64,000 nt of DNA from Gordionus sp. m RMFG-2023 (Eukaryota; Nematomorpha; Gordioida; Chordodea; Parachordodidae): contig NC_088779.1 of the NCBI RefSeq assembly GCF_954871325.1, positions 28,630,869-28,694,868 of the forward strand, in the 5' to 3' direction. The translations under genes and the position numbers were made by a program. Below the pieces are notes generated by a model, which was not told the origin of the DNA, made no database searches, and worked only from the letters and a program-made list of their open reading frames with translations. Positions 37,290 through 50,900 of the stretch are shown here, in pieces (within the stretch, counting starts at the first letter, position 1; the number at the start of each line of letters is the position of its first letter).

Positions 37290-37545
37290 ATATTTTAAAT
37301 ATACCCTGGTCGGGCCGGATATAAAAATTTTTTTTAAAAAAAAATATCCGAGGGCCGGGCCATATATTTTGAAACCAAGTATTTGAAATTGCCATTATTA
37401 GCTATAAAAATCAAAAATACATATAATAATATTTTTAAAAAAAATACGGTTTCGGTTATGAAAAAAAAAGAAAACCCGGGGCCGGGCCGAAAAAAATTTT
37501 TGAAAACGGGCCAGGTCGTGAAAATAGTACCTTTTGCAGGTCTGA
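37290..37545. repeat. GGCCGGGCC-motif repeat element
   Basis: Two GC-rich arms (GGTCGGGCCGG, GAGGGCCGGGCC; CGGGGCCGGGCCG, AACGGGCCAGG) flank an AT core related to 14478-14706. The right end TTTTGCAGGTCTG resembles the inverted termini of the family. The left end and the duplication were not fixed. Confidence 0.5.
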
Positions 37546-37713
37546 CATAGATAATAATCATTATTTATAAAGCTAAATTAATCGATTCTATATATGTATA
37601 TGGCCACTTAGCCCTTGACCAGTTATTCAAAAATAAATATAAATTAATCATCAATTTAATATCCAGATCGAATTTTTATTTTATAACCATCTCTGACTCC
37701 ACCTAAGACTAAC

Positions 37714-38367
37714 TGTTGTAATATGCAAATTTACTAGATTAAGAAAAACGCCAGACAGGCAATTACTTTTAAACAAAATTACGAAGCCCAAAGATATTCA
37801 AATCTACAAGAATTAAATCTCGGTACAAATTGAGACTATGCAAATGTTGATTAAAGAAAAAGGATATATAAGGAGAAATTATGATGCGAAAAAGGATGTT
37901 TAAATTATTATTTTTAACTTTATTTAGCTAATTATTTATATAATACAATATAATTAATATTTGTATATATATTTATATACATATAAAAAAAACATTTTAA
38001 AAAAATAAATAAATATAGTATTGGAGGATATGTTTGTGACGGTGTTAAAAAAAAAATATATATATATATATATTGAGGTTAGGAAGGATAATCTTGTGGG
38101 GAGAGACTGCTTATGTAAATTTACTTTTTAATTTACTTTTTTATATTAATTTTAATTTTTCTTTTATTTTGATTATGTTTTTATCTTATTATTTAATAAA
38201 GATTTAGTATCATTTTAGTTTTAACCTTTCTTTATGTGACGAATATTATAGAAAAGTATACATAATCGAGGATATTTGTCTGATTTAGTATCATTTTAGT
38301 TTTAACCTTTCTTTATTTGACAACGGTTCTAATCACCCAATCCTTCTAAATTCCTCGAAATGTTACA
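37714..38367 (+). repeat. Left LTR of the compact LTR element
   Basis: Shares ATGCAAATTTACTAGATTAAG, GCCCAAAGATATTCAAATC and AAAGATTTAGTATCATTTTAG with the right LTR. It is about 200 bp longer because of an AT-rich middle with TA repeats and a poly-A-containing segment. Ends ATGTTACA. Confidence 0.85.
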
Positions 38368-39415
38368 TTGGTGTTGGAGAGCGGAGGAGACCGGGCCATT
38401 ACAATAATTCAGTCTAATTAACTCTGAAAAGAGATTCTAAATAAAGGGGGAAGGGGATGTATGAAATGACTATCGACACAAAGACAAAGAATGAGGTCAA
38501 TAAAACAATGGTGTCAATATCAATGGTCGTAATTCGAAAAAGAATAGAATTAGTCGTTTAATTAAAAGGAATTCGTCACAAGAGATCGTTATACGTACAA
38601 GTGATCGATGTAGCTAAAAGAAATTCGTTATAAATTTTTATTAAAGATATACGTTTAACTGTTATTTGAGTTGATAATATTTAGCAAAATATCAGGTTGT
38701 TGATTAACCAAAATCTTCATAAAGAGAAACGGCTTTTCGTCATTAGAAAATATATGCCGCAATCGAGCTCACTTAGAGATCGGATTTTTATTTTGGATCA
38801 AAAGATACAAGAAATCATTATCGTATAAGAGATCTTAAGACAACGTGGATATCTTGACAAGCGACTAGGTAGAACAAGTGGTCAAGTCCAGGATGCTATC
38901 GTTAATCGTTGACAAATTATCGCCAATTGCTTATCAAAACTTTAGTATAGGATAAAAAATCGATGATCTTAGAAGCAAGAAGTCGTGGAAACAATCCTTA
39001 CTCGCAGACAAATTATCGTCAGTCGTTTGCCGTCATTAGTTACTAGAAACCGTAGAAACAAGCAAAAACTAGGATAATTTGGGATTAAAACGAAATATAA
39101 TTAAAAGAGCTAGAAGAATGTATCGGGAATCATGATAACAGATTCGTCAATGGCCTATAGAGATCAAGAGATAATCTTTTACAAGGGGTTGATAAGAAAC
39201 AGAAGGAATCAAGAATTTCAGATTGTAATCGAATACAAACAGTCCTTAGAAGTGAAGAATATTATACAATAGACCGCCGTCGTTAGAAACTAGAAGACAT
39301 TAGAGATTAAGACGAATAGATTCGGTGGAGAAACAAGATCAGTAAAGTCAAAATCGGAAGAAAGGAGATCATTCGCAGAATGGTGGGACTAATCTAAGTG
39401 GAAAGGTGTTGTAAT

Positions 39416-39865
39416 TGTGGTAACATGCAAATTTACTAGATTAAGAAAAACGCCAGACAGGCAAATTACTTTTAAACAAAATTAAGAAGCCCAAAGATAT
39501 TCAAATCTACAAGAATTAAATCTCGATATAAATTGAGACTATGCAAATGTTGATTAAAGAAAAAGGATATATAAGGAGAAATTATGATGCGAAAAAGAAT
39601 GATTAAATTATGATTTTACGAACTTAATTTTTTTAATTTTTAATTTTAACTTAAATTAATTTCTTTTATTTTGATTATGTTTTTATCTTATTATTTAATA
39701 AAGATTTAGTACCATTTTAGTTCTAACCTTTCTCTATTTGACGAATATTATAGAAAAGTATAATCGAGGATATTTGTCTGATTTAGTATCATTTTAGTTC
39801 TAACCTTTCTTTATTTGACAACGGTTCTAATCTCTCAATCCTTAAAAAAATATCAAAATGTTACA
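39416..39865 (+). repeat. Right LTR of the compact LTR element
   Basis: Begins TGTGGTAACATGCAAATTTAC and ends ATGTTACA, directly followed by the CTAAC duplication. Shorter than the left LTR. Confidence 0.85.
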
Positions 39866-39870
39866 CTAAC

Positions 39871-40640
39871 TATTCTTACCCAGTTAAATCAAGATTGAAG
39901 ACTATTAATGCAATCATATGATGTTAAAATTAGTTTTCATTTGATATCCATATTTTAAAAAAAATTTATCAAAAATTTTTATCAATTCCTGACCAACCAA
40001 GATCTAAACCTATTTATTTAGAGCAATGATTAATATTAAAGTCAGATATTTTAATTACCTTTTATTTGATACCCATAATCCATATTAAATTTGTATGGTT
40101 TAATCCCCCAAAACCACATCCCCAAACCAGGTCTCACCCATTTAAAACCAAATGTGAATTCTGCTAGCTTTCATTTAAAACCAAATGTGAATAGTATCAA
40201 TACAACAATATATTTGCTAGCTTTCATTTAAAACTAAATGTGAATAGTATCATTACATCAAAAGATATATTTGATAGCTTTCATATAACACCCCATATTG
40301 AATATGTTATAAAAAATTCGCAATTCTGACTTTGATTGATAATTAACATTACAATCAAAAAATATTTTATTCTTTTGATATCCCTGTCGAACTTTTATGT
40401 TAAAACTAACATCCCCCACCCCACCAGGCCAAGCTCCGCTTATTGAGACCAAGAGTGAATACTATTATTTCAGTCAAAGGGATATTTTAATTAGCTTTCA
40501 TTTGATACCCATATTGAATTTTAATGACTTAAAAAATTATTCAGTACCTTTCAAGACCTAGACTCGCTCACTTAAAGTGATAATTAACATTCAAATAAAT
40601 TCTAACTACCATTTAATACCCCTATCAAATTTTGGATTTT
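39871..40640. repeat. Degenerate repeat cluster (CTTTCATTTGATACCCATATT-like units)
   Basis: Variants of TAGCTTTCATTTAAAACCA, AATGTGAATAGTATCA and TTTCATTTGATACCCATATT recur at irregular spacing. The clearest pair is at about 40169 and 40216. It looks like an old decayed minisatellite or a relic of a longer repeat. No coding. Confidence 0.5.
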
Positions 40641-41990
40641 AACCAGAGCTTTGAATCTACGAAAATCTTTGTCATTGGTTCAAGTTTAACTTATATCAAA
40701 TCCGGTTTGATTGGTGTTCAAAAAACTCTAATCAAAAAATAATGAATTTAAATTAGAAAGAAAAAAAGAATACTCAAAAAATGGCATTCCTCAAAGAAAT
40801 AATTTAAAGGTATAAATAACCACATGGATTAGGATGAGCAAAAATCTAGAATCTCAGTATAAAAGATAGTGTTGTTAAATGGCTCGATTTTTAAAAACAG
40901 CTAACTCGATTATTTTAGCCAGAAAAATATTGCCTGAAGTCTAGAGATTTCGCTAATAGATGTCCGAATCTCTGCCACCTATGAGCAAAATTTTTATGCT
41001 TGTCTATTTTTTCTCGGTAAAATATCGAGTTGGCCGTTTTTTATGAAGGATTTTTAAATGAAAAAAAAAATTATAACTTTAAGGTCTTATACATATATAT
41101 TTTTTTAATTATTGATCTTAAAAAAAGAATTCGGTAGAATATTTAGTAAGATCTATGTTAAAACTAACCTTTTCACTTGCAGGATTGCAACTTAAAATCT
41201 AGCTAGCTAGTGATAATGAGGATCGGGCACGATATCTTTTTATATGATTTTTTTATTTTTGCAACAGGGGCAGATCTGTGAATTATCAGTATATATATAT
41301 ATAAAATTGCTATTTTTTGAATGCCAAGTGAACAGACCTTGAGTGAGATGCAGAAACAGGAGACACTCCAGCAAAAATCTAAAGACAGATATGGTTTGGA
41401 GTTAATTTATATTTTTAAAAAATGAATGTGTACCTTTTATTTTAATAAAATGTGAGCGTTTATTAAGTTGTTATTGTTCCATGATGTGAATTTTGATCAT
41501 TCATTATCTCCCTTAAAATCTATAGAAATGTGTTAATAAAGTCCTAAGTCATATTATGAGCCAATAATTGTGCTTAAAATATATCACAACACACTTGAAA
41601 ATAAATTAAATATAAAAAATATTAAGAAATCATCAAAGGGCCATATTTTAACTTAAAATTAACCTCAGTACACACTTAATGAATTAAGACAACAAACGTT
41701 TTTAATAAGGAACTTGATTATTTTTAGAAATATTTTAATTATATGCAAATATAAACGGCAGTAATAAGCGAAAAATAGACGCATACACAAGTCACATGGA
41801 TGATTATTAAAAGTTAAAAGAAATTGTAATTGTAGTTCTTATCACAAATATTATGAGTGAAAAAAATAATGTTCATATGCAAAAATAATTTACAAATCCA
41901 TTGAGTAACATTTAAGAAAACTTCATAAAAAGCTAATAATAAATACCAAAAAAAAATGTTTTGGATTTATAGTAACATTCTTCGAAGCCT
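40641..41990. other. AT-rich region at the 3-prime side of TCP1
   Basis: Includes a truncated TAGTGTTGTT-family MITE at about 40867-41045 and the probable 3-prime untranslated region of the minus-strand TCP1 gene just below 41991. No further open frame of note. Confidence 0.45.
40867..41045. mobile_element. TAGTGTTGTT-family MITE, right end lost
   Basis: Begins TAGTGTTGTTAAATGGCTCG. It contains TTTTAGCCAGAAAAATATTGCC and TCGAGTTGGCCGTTTTTTAT, then fades before the terminal inverted repeat. Confidence 0.6.
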
Positions 41991-44900
41991 TTAATATTCC
42001 ATATGATCAGCGCCGGGGTATTTGTGATCGGGCTTATCTGGGTTTAATTTGATCAAATCGTCGATTCTGAGGATAGTTATAGCCGCTTCGGTGGCAAATT
42101 TAATGCTTTTTATCTTTGACATGGCCGGTTCGAGCACGCCCGCTGCTCTGTTATCCCTAATAGTTCCGTTTAAAAGGTCAAGTCCAGCCCTTATATTATG
42201 TTATAATAATAATTAAGATAGAGTTTAAAAATGTATACTTTTGGCGATATAATGGAGAAAATGTAGAGAAAAGAGTTTTAGAAAAAATACCTCTAAAAGA
42301 ATGCAAAAGTATGAAGCACATCACCTTATGGTTAATTTTCATGACTCCCCTCCCCTTAATAAAAAAAAGGCCTTTCAAATATAAAAGCCTTTTGATTTAT
42401 ACAAATTTGTCAAAATTCTAGTTAATTAGTTTTAGGTAACATTTCTTCCATTTTTCGAAAAAATAAATTACAATGCCTTTTTTTAAAAAAATATATGATG
42501 TTAAAACCATTTCCATTGCTTTTGATCATTTTTAGTTTGAGAATTATTGTGATGGGCGCGCAACTTAGCTATAAGGTCAGTAGCATCGAGGGCAGCATTA
42601 GAAGCTAATGTTTTGGGGATGGCGAGTAAAGCCTTGGCGAATTCCGCTATCGCTAATTGTTCCCTGCTACTCTATAATAAATTTGTTTGAAAAAATATTT
42701 TTATATATATAAGAAAAAAAATTATAGGATATATAATTCAATTCTTATTTCCTTCAGTTTATTAATAAATAAAAACATCGTTTTCCATATAGTTCAGCTA
42801 AATCAAATATTAATTTAAATGTATCAAAAAATATTTTTTTTATAATAAATAAGAAAATAAATGGAATATAAATAAAAATTTTAGGATTGTTGGAATAGAA
42901 GAGAAATTCGAGAAGATTGGTGGTGCATACTATCATAAGTAAAACGTCTTTCGACTCGTTCCATCCAAAGAATGTTAGATGGGACAGAACGGATTGAATT
43001 TCTTCATTGTAGTAGATGGATTAAGTGAGACCAATAAAATGAGGGCAATTGGTTGGACAATAATGTAGTAATCCTTACACTACCTTAATATTCGTTACTC
43101 ACTTTCTTTACACGTTATTAACACTCATTTCTCATACATACTCTACATGTGCGTGTGACAAAAAGACATTATATATTGAAACGTTTCATACGATAGAAGT
43201 AGCAAAGTGTTCCAAATAGATGGAAACTGCCGTTTCAACGGCTCCGCCACCCGCCACGACAGATTTCGATTCCAGGACTCTCTTGACAACGCACAAGGCA
43301 TCGTGGACCGACCTTTCAACTTCATCGAGCATGGTGTCATTAGCGCCTCGTAAAATCAAGGTTGCACAAGTCCTTGATTTGGGGCTATAATTTTTTTTTA
43401 TTAAGTATATATATTTATCAACTATCAGGAAGACTATCAAATAAGGACCTAATTAGATAGTTCGATTCACTACCCAATATAAAATCATGATATTTATTCT
43501 AATTTCAAGTCAGGGTTAAATGAAATTCTGATTTTTAAAACTGTTATATTCTTATTCGTGAGGATTAAATATTTTAACCATATTAAGTTACTCTTAAGCT
43601 AATATATATAAGAATTTAGAAGATTTATTGAACCGAAAAAACTAACTATTACAAGATTTCTAAGGGGAAAAGGTCTAATAGAGAAAAAATAAGGTTTGAT
43701 TGGAAAGGGAAAAGCCACCGTCTCACACGCAAAACAAAAAAATCGTTATTTATTCCAATCGGAATATAAAGATCAAATTATGCGATTCATTGTTTTTTTA
43801 GGAAAGAGGAAGCTTTTTATACAATTGTTTAATTTCCGTCAACATTAAACTTGTGGCCTCCTCAACTTAATATACGCATAATTGCAATTGTAATCTCCTA
43901 TTTAAAAATGCAATAAAATAAAATGCTCTATTGAAACAGTTGATGAATAGGAGAACTTTAATACAAAAAGAAAGGACAAAAAACTGTTATTTATGCAACG
44001 AACCCCCTGATGATGATCAATTCATCGTCACAAATTCTTTCTTGGGTCACTTCCTCGGCTGCTCCTAGGTAACTGGATTCAAATATTTCGTCCCCTTCAA
44101 GGTTGGAGAGGCTGACCAATAAAGTGGCTATTAAATAGAATACAAATATATAAGATTGTAAATGTATATATTGCAAATGTGTATACAAGATTGTAAATGT
44201 AATCTTAAATTTGTAAATATAGCTCACAAAATGATTAAAACAAGTACATTTAGAAAATGGGTGGCCTAAGTAACACTTTAATTAAAATCATATTATAAGT
44301 ATAATAATCAAAAAACGTCTTCAAGGGTGATTTGTATAAAAAAAATAAAAATCTAGCAGAACTATAAATTTTTTTAGTTCCGGTATGAGTTTGGTTTGAG
44401 AATCTATGAGAAGGAAGTGACGCTTGGTTAGAAATATGATTGTGCTGTGCCTTATAACTAAGTTTCACTTACCTTGGCGTATTATTTTATTTATATATTA
44501 CGGAACAGAACCAGAGAATAAAATTCAACCAATCCCCTCCCTCCTTTTGCCTGTCAATTAATTTTTTAGATAACCTCCAGTAGCTTTAGCAATCCTTTTC
44601 AAATCCACCTTTTTGCATCTCCTGACAGCCATGGCATTCACCTCCACAAAAGGTTTCAAGCATAAATCGTCAATTCCTCCAGTAGTGAGAATGACGTTAG
44701 CTCCAGAGCTGATTATTTTTTGTATCTTTTGTCGCACCAAATCAATTTCCCTAAATACAAAAAAAAATCGAATATTAAAAATGAAATAATTATATCGATA
44801 GGAGAAAATTTAAAAAATAAAAAGATATTTTTGTAAAAGTTTCCTTTATATAACTATTCGAAATTATTTTGATTGATCAAAAATTTTAAAAAATATTTAT

Positions 44901-47900
44901 AAACCTTGTAATAATATAATTAATCTATCATCCCCGTTTCGATAAATAGTCAAACTTCCATGCATATATATTTTAAAATGTTTAATGGTGCCTTCCATAA
45001 ACTAGACCTGGCAAACAAAAAAAGAAAGTATTTTATAAATGGCCTCCTTGGGAAGGTATCGCATTTAGTTCGGTACGGAATATTACTTTTGGCGGATGGA
45101 TTCCAATTTCTGCGGATCTTCGACCAGCACGTGAATTCCCAACGACATCTTTGACTTTTGCAGACTAAAGTCTAGGCAAGCTATTTTGGCGTTACTCACT
45201 TTCTTGGGCATAGCTATTGCATAATATGTTAATGATATTTTTTTTAAAATATATATGTTGAGGTGCTCAAACGTGATAACTTACTAAGCCATTATTTACT
45301 TCACTGTAATTATCTATTTTATTGGTTATAAATAATTATATGTTAAATAATTGATACAAATTGATTTTGTGACTTTAAACGCCTAAAAGTATCATTTTAT
45401 ATTAGTCGAGATTATGTTTGAAGCATATTAGATAAACTATTTTTACGAAAAATATAACAATTTTTCGTTCGATTTTAAAATAAAAGGTTATTTGATTTAT
45501 TCTCGCGTTGATTTGATTCTTTGGATAAAAGTATACGGGAATGAGAAGACAACTTCCCAATAATAGGCAACAGGGATGCACTGAAAAACGTGGCCGAACA
45601 ATTTACACCATAAATGATGCTGAGAGCAGAAATCACTACGATTTACTATTTTACACAAAAAAAGAATTAACCCCTTTAAATATTTTATTTTGTTTCAATC
45701 AGTAATGGCTAACTCAATATTTTAGCCAGAAAAATATCGCCTAAGTCTCTAAATATTGACCTTTGTTCCTTCTAGAGATCTGCAAAATAGACCCGGGCCG
45801 GGCCTAATATTTTTTTAAGAAATTTCGGGCCGGGTCGGGTCTAAAATTTTTTTAAAATATATCTAAATTTATTAATTTTTGTGTTAAATTTTTTATGTAA
45901 AATAAAAAAATATGTGGTTTTATTTATAGAAAGTAGACGCCATATAACATATATCGTTTATTTTGAGTGATCATAAAAATTAATTTCTATCTTTAAATAA
46001 ATTCGGACCAGGCCGGACTTGAAAAATTAGGCTTGATGCGGATCACTAGCTCCTTCTATGAACTAGTAATTCGGGCTTGCGTATCTTAATGAAATGTTGA
46101 CCGTTTTTAAAAATCGGCTCAAAACAAGCCGTTTAACAATAATAATTTCAATATTAGTAATAAAATTATTTCCGCCAGATGGCGTATTTGAATCAAAAAT
46201 AATATCATGAAATCAATGTTTTTTTTAAAAAAAATTCCAAAAAGTTCGTTAAATTTTTGAATTTATAAAATTATTCTAGAATTATTGTTTTTGAACTTAT
46301 TTTTATATTTAAAACAGTTTTCTTTATTTATTTTCGTTAAAATTTCGAATGCTTGTTTGTATTTAATTTTTTCACAAAAGGTTTGGACATCTATTAAGGA
46401 AATCTCGAGGCTTAGTCAATATATTTCTGTCTAAAATATTGAGTTAGCCCTTTTTGTTTAAATGGACTCAGATCGAGCTGTTTAACAATACTCTACTAAC
46501 TAAAGCTAAATGTTAGAATCCCAGCTTTTATATTTATAAAGATATGTTGTTAATCGGCTTAGCCGAGTCGGCTTGAACAGAGCTGACCCAAATTTTGGGT
46601 CGTTTTTTCGGCTTGATCTCGGGTCGAGGTCGAATAAAACGACCCGGACTTTGGGTCGGGGTCGCGACGTTTTAACAACACTATTATAAAGGCCGGGCCG
46701 TATTTTAAATTTTTTGTGAACTATCTTTACGTTTATCCAATTATCGTTCATTATAAATGATGATTCTAAATATTAAATATTTCTTCTCAGTGTGGTGGGT
46801 GGGGTCCATCTTATTCTAAAGCATCTATATATATATATATTTTTAAAAAACTTTCTCTGATTTTTATATAATTTTAAGAAAATGTTTTATATCTGCGAGA
46901 TGACAAATTTTAATTAAAGAAGTGGATCTCTTGAAGCATATGTTTCCTCTTTCGACCCAGGTGGTCCTTTTATATATATCGTATGGGGATATGTAAAAAA
47001 AAATTTAAAAAATCCGATTTAACCAGAAATGTGCATGTGTAGAGTATTTAACCCTATAAATTTCAGCCATAGACATTTCGGTATTTTTTTTTAACATATA
47101 TGAAAAATCCGTATAAAAATTAATATTAAAATAGGAGTAGTTCTAAATGTTTATTGCATGTTAGAAATTTACAGTTTGGGTACTCTACACATGCCGAAAT
47201 ACAATTCCTGTAAAATCAGATTTTCAAAATCTAAAAATGGCCCTTTAGTGAATGATTTAAAATCAAGAGATTCCGGATCCCCACAGATTCTAAATTATTT
47301 GATATTCTTTTGTAAAAAGCCCGATTTTCAAAAACAGCTGATTATGATTTTAACCAAAACAATATTGTAGTCCTCGAAGTTTGATAAATAGATTTTCCAA
47401 ACAATTTTATGCAAAATCTCCGGCTTACATTATATATTATTTTTATAATCTTTAAAAATCAACCCAAGTCAGGCTTTTTAACGACACCAGTTTTAAGCAA
47501 GAGCAACAAAAAAAAAATTTCTAGTATATTTTTACTGTTAAAGATATGAATCAAAGTAAGGATAAAGAAAAATTTAATGTCTGGTACCAGAACCAATGAA
47601 AAAACAGCACATCTCTTAGCATTAAAATTAGGGATGTACCGATATTTTATATCGGATCGGATCGGGCCGATATTTCGCTCATTTTAAAATATCGGTTATC
47701 GGCAAATATTATAAAATTTTCCGATCCGATATAAAATGGCGCTTTTAACAAAATTTAAAAAAAATTATATCTAAAAAACCATTTATTTTTATAAATAAAA
47801 TCGAAATACATTTTTATGTTTAATTTTTTTAATAGAAATAATTAGTTAATAAACATTCTGCAATATAGTTTTTTTTTTCGCATTCTGTTTAAAAAAGTGT

Positions 47901-50900
47901 TCATTAATCTCTTCTAGGGGTGTACCGATACCACTTTTTGGGGGCCGATCCGATCCGATATTTCAGATATTAAATTAATATCGGCCGATAACCGATCCGA
48001 TATCATATCTAATTTTTGTATATAACTTGTCAAAGAAACATCGTAGTTTTCAATTCATGCTATTATTTATATAATAAGTAATAACATTAATCTATTTACA
48101 TAATTAGTAATAAAAAAATATATTATGAAATTCGAAATTAATATTTAAAATTAATATATCGAAGATTTCTTTTTATATCAGAGATATGTCGGCGGTGATG
48201 GGGACTGTTAATATCACTAGCATCACTAAAAACAGATACTGAAGAGATTAATGAACACTTTTTTAAACAGAATGCGAAAAAAAATAACTATATTGCAGAA
48301 TGTTTATTAACTAATTATTTCTATTAAAAAAATTAAACATAAAAATGTATTTCGATTTTATTTATAAAAATAAATGGTTTTTTAGATATAATTTTTTTTA
48401 AATTTTGTTAAAAGCGCCATTTTATATCGGATCGAAAAATTTTATAATATTTGCCGGTAACCGATATTTTAAAAAGAGCGAAATATCGGCCCGATCCGAT
48501 ATAAAATATCGGTACATCCCTAATCTCTTCAGTATCTGTTTTTAGTGATGCTAGTGATATTAACAGTCCCCATCACCGCCGACATATCTCTGATATAAAA
48601 AGAAATCTTCGATATATTAATTTTAAATATTAATTTCAAATTTCATAATATATTTTATTATTACTAATTATGTAAATAGATTAATGTTATTACTTATTAT
48701 ATAAATAATAGCAATTGAATTAAATATAAACTATAACTGACCATTATAATATATTTAAATGACATATGTTATGGTATAGTAAAATTATAGATGTTGTACT
48801 AATAAAAAGTATATTAAAAATTAAAACCGATATCTTTGCAGAATACAAAATTAGATATGATATCGGATCGGTTATCGGCCGATATCAATTTAATATCTGA
48901 AATATCGGATCGGATCGGCCTCCAAAAAGTGGTATCGGTACACCCCTAATTAAAATATATGAGAATGATCGCTAAGATCATTATAAAAACGTGAAACCAG
49001 AATACATGCAAATTCTATTAGGACAAAAAATAAAAATTATTTCAAATTATTTATTTTTTTATTTTGTATCAGCTTCCATTTTTAATTTTGATATTTTTGT
49101 TTTCAAATCTTCGTTCATGATAGTATTGTTAAGAAGTCCGATTCGGGAACCAAAATAACATTACGCAAGCCCTAAAGATCTGGCGCTGATAGCTGGCAGA
49201 AATGCTTGGACATCTAGTTGCCAAATCTCGATGCTTACGTAATATTATTTTTAGCTAAAATCGGACCGTAAAATCGACCCAAATCGAGCTTTTTAACAAC
49301 AGTAGCATATTGCATAATCCAGCAAATTAAAAATCATGGGACATAAAAATGCCGTAACCTTGGGAAGCCAAGGTACAATTAAGGGCATAGCCATTTATCA
49401 GGACACTTTCCTTGTTGCTTTTCCCGTGGGCTTTCAACACGTTGACGGATTTGATGGGATACTTGTAATTTTCCTTGTTGGCGCCATCTTGAAATCTGAC
49501 GGCCATGGCAGCGTCTACTACCAAATGGGCAAAGAAATCGCTGTCCCTGCGATATATTGTATACGTGTAAAAATTGGATCAAACAATAAATTTAACGGGT
49601 TAATAAGAAATTAGGGTCGGCCATTCCAAGTCAAATCGATCAAAAAAAGACACATTTTCAGCCGACCTCTTTTAAAATTGTTAAAAATTTCCTGGAATTA
49701 TTTAGATGCGTAAAATAAAATGAGAAAGCCATTTATTTTAGCTCGTTAGCACACTTGGTTCTCGAGATATAGGGGATCAAAGGTGCATAAAAGAGCCACT
49801 TTGGATTCTGTAAAATTTTTAGATGCTTATATCTCATAAACTGTTTATAGTAAAATAAAAATATAATATAAGATAAGATACTTTAATCCCTACTCTCAAA
49901 AAATGGAAAAATTTGGCGCCAATTGAGTCTTCAATTTCCGGTTTATCTACATTGTTTTACCGTGTTTTTAGGCAATAAAAGGGAGTTTGTTTTAGAAAAA
50001 AAAAAAATTCCTTTTATTTAGACACTTTTTTTATAAATAAACGTGAGATGTCGCTCTTCAGAAATATACATTTTTACCAAGAAAAAAAATAGATGGCACT
50101 ATACAAAACTACGGATTACCAAATTACGGATTATGGTTGAAAAATATCCTTCTTAAGGAAAATGAAAATATTGACACGTTTATAAGAAATGTGATATCTT
50201 CCAATTCTGCTCCCCCTGCCCCCATCATCCATAGTTTTGCATTTTTTTTAGATCTTTTTTAGCTCGATGTAAAATTGTATAACAGCTGCATTAAAATAGA
50301 ATATTATATTGGGCATATTATTTTACAAAATAAGCTGTTCAAATAGAGCGATCTACCTCGCATAATATTCCCAACTTGCCCCGTTCTGAAGATTAATTTT
50401 AAATAATTCAACCCGTCTGTACGCTTCGGGATTTGGAAGGTGGAAAAACATTTATTCAAGGTTGCATATCGATTAAAATTTCATTATTATGGCAAATAAA
50501 AAATTAATGCTGATTCTAAAATCACTTTAAATAAAGCTTCATTTATATGGGGGTTTTGCACCCATTCCCCCATTTTGCGGGCTGGATACCATATTTAAGA
50601 TATTGCCGAAAATAATTTGCGATCCAGCATTACCGAATTGCCTCTTTGGTGATTGTGCTAAATGCCTTGGATTCTTCTAATTCAAAGGCCACAATAAGTG
50701 AAATATTATATTCAAGTGATGTCTAATATATTATCTACAAGCAATGGGTAACTACAAATCGTACGAATCTTGTAATTATCACTTCGTCAACCTCTAATTC
50801 GAAAATCAAAATTACAAGTATACTCATTTTATATCAACGCAGCAAGCAATATTGATGAATGCTAAAATTAATTAAATGAAGGAGAATATATCGTTCAGGA

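Larger units (their letters stand above)
37714..39865 (+). mobile_element. Compact non-autonomous LTR retroelement, ends intact
   Basis: Long direct repeats of about 654 bp (37714-38367) and 450 bp (39416-39865) begin TGTTGTAAT/TGTGGTAAC and end ATGTTACA, the TG...CA rule. A perfect 5-bp duplication CTAAC flanks the whole (37709-37713, 39866-39870). TTGGTGTTGGAGAGCGG directly after the left repeat is a plausible primer-binding site, and a purine-rich AAGTGGAAAGG lies just before the right repeat. The roughly 1,050-bp interior encodes no gag or pol, so it must have relied on an autonomous relative. Where both repeats are present they are highly similar, so the insertion is fairly recent. It looks structurally complete for a TRIM/LARD-like element. 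Confidence 0.85.
45214..49358. other. TCP1 intron 6, packed with MITEs
   Basis: Holds a TAGTGTTGTT-family MITE split by a GGCCGGGCC-motif MITE (45703-46137), two further fragments, the 142-bp element at 46542-46683, the self-nested TAGGG-terminus MITE at 47629-48948 and another family copy at 49121-49304. No coding sequence of its own. Confidence 0.8.

Noticed and set aside
47629-48948. Single large palindromic element or inverted segmental duplication
   Set aside because: The inner pair of ATCTCTTC duplications and the outer ATTAAAAT pair show two separate insertions instead.
49336-49614. 92-codon plus-strand frame opposite TCP1 exon 6
   Set aside because: It is the antisense shadow of exon 6, which matches CCT1 residue by residue on the minus strand.
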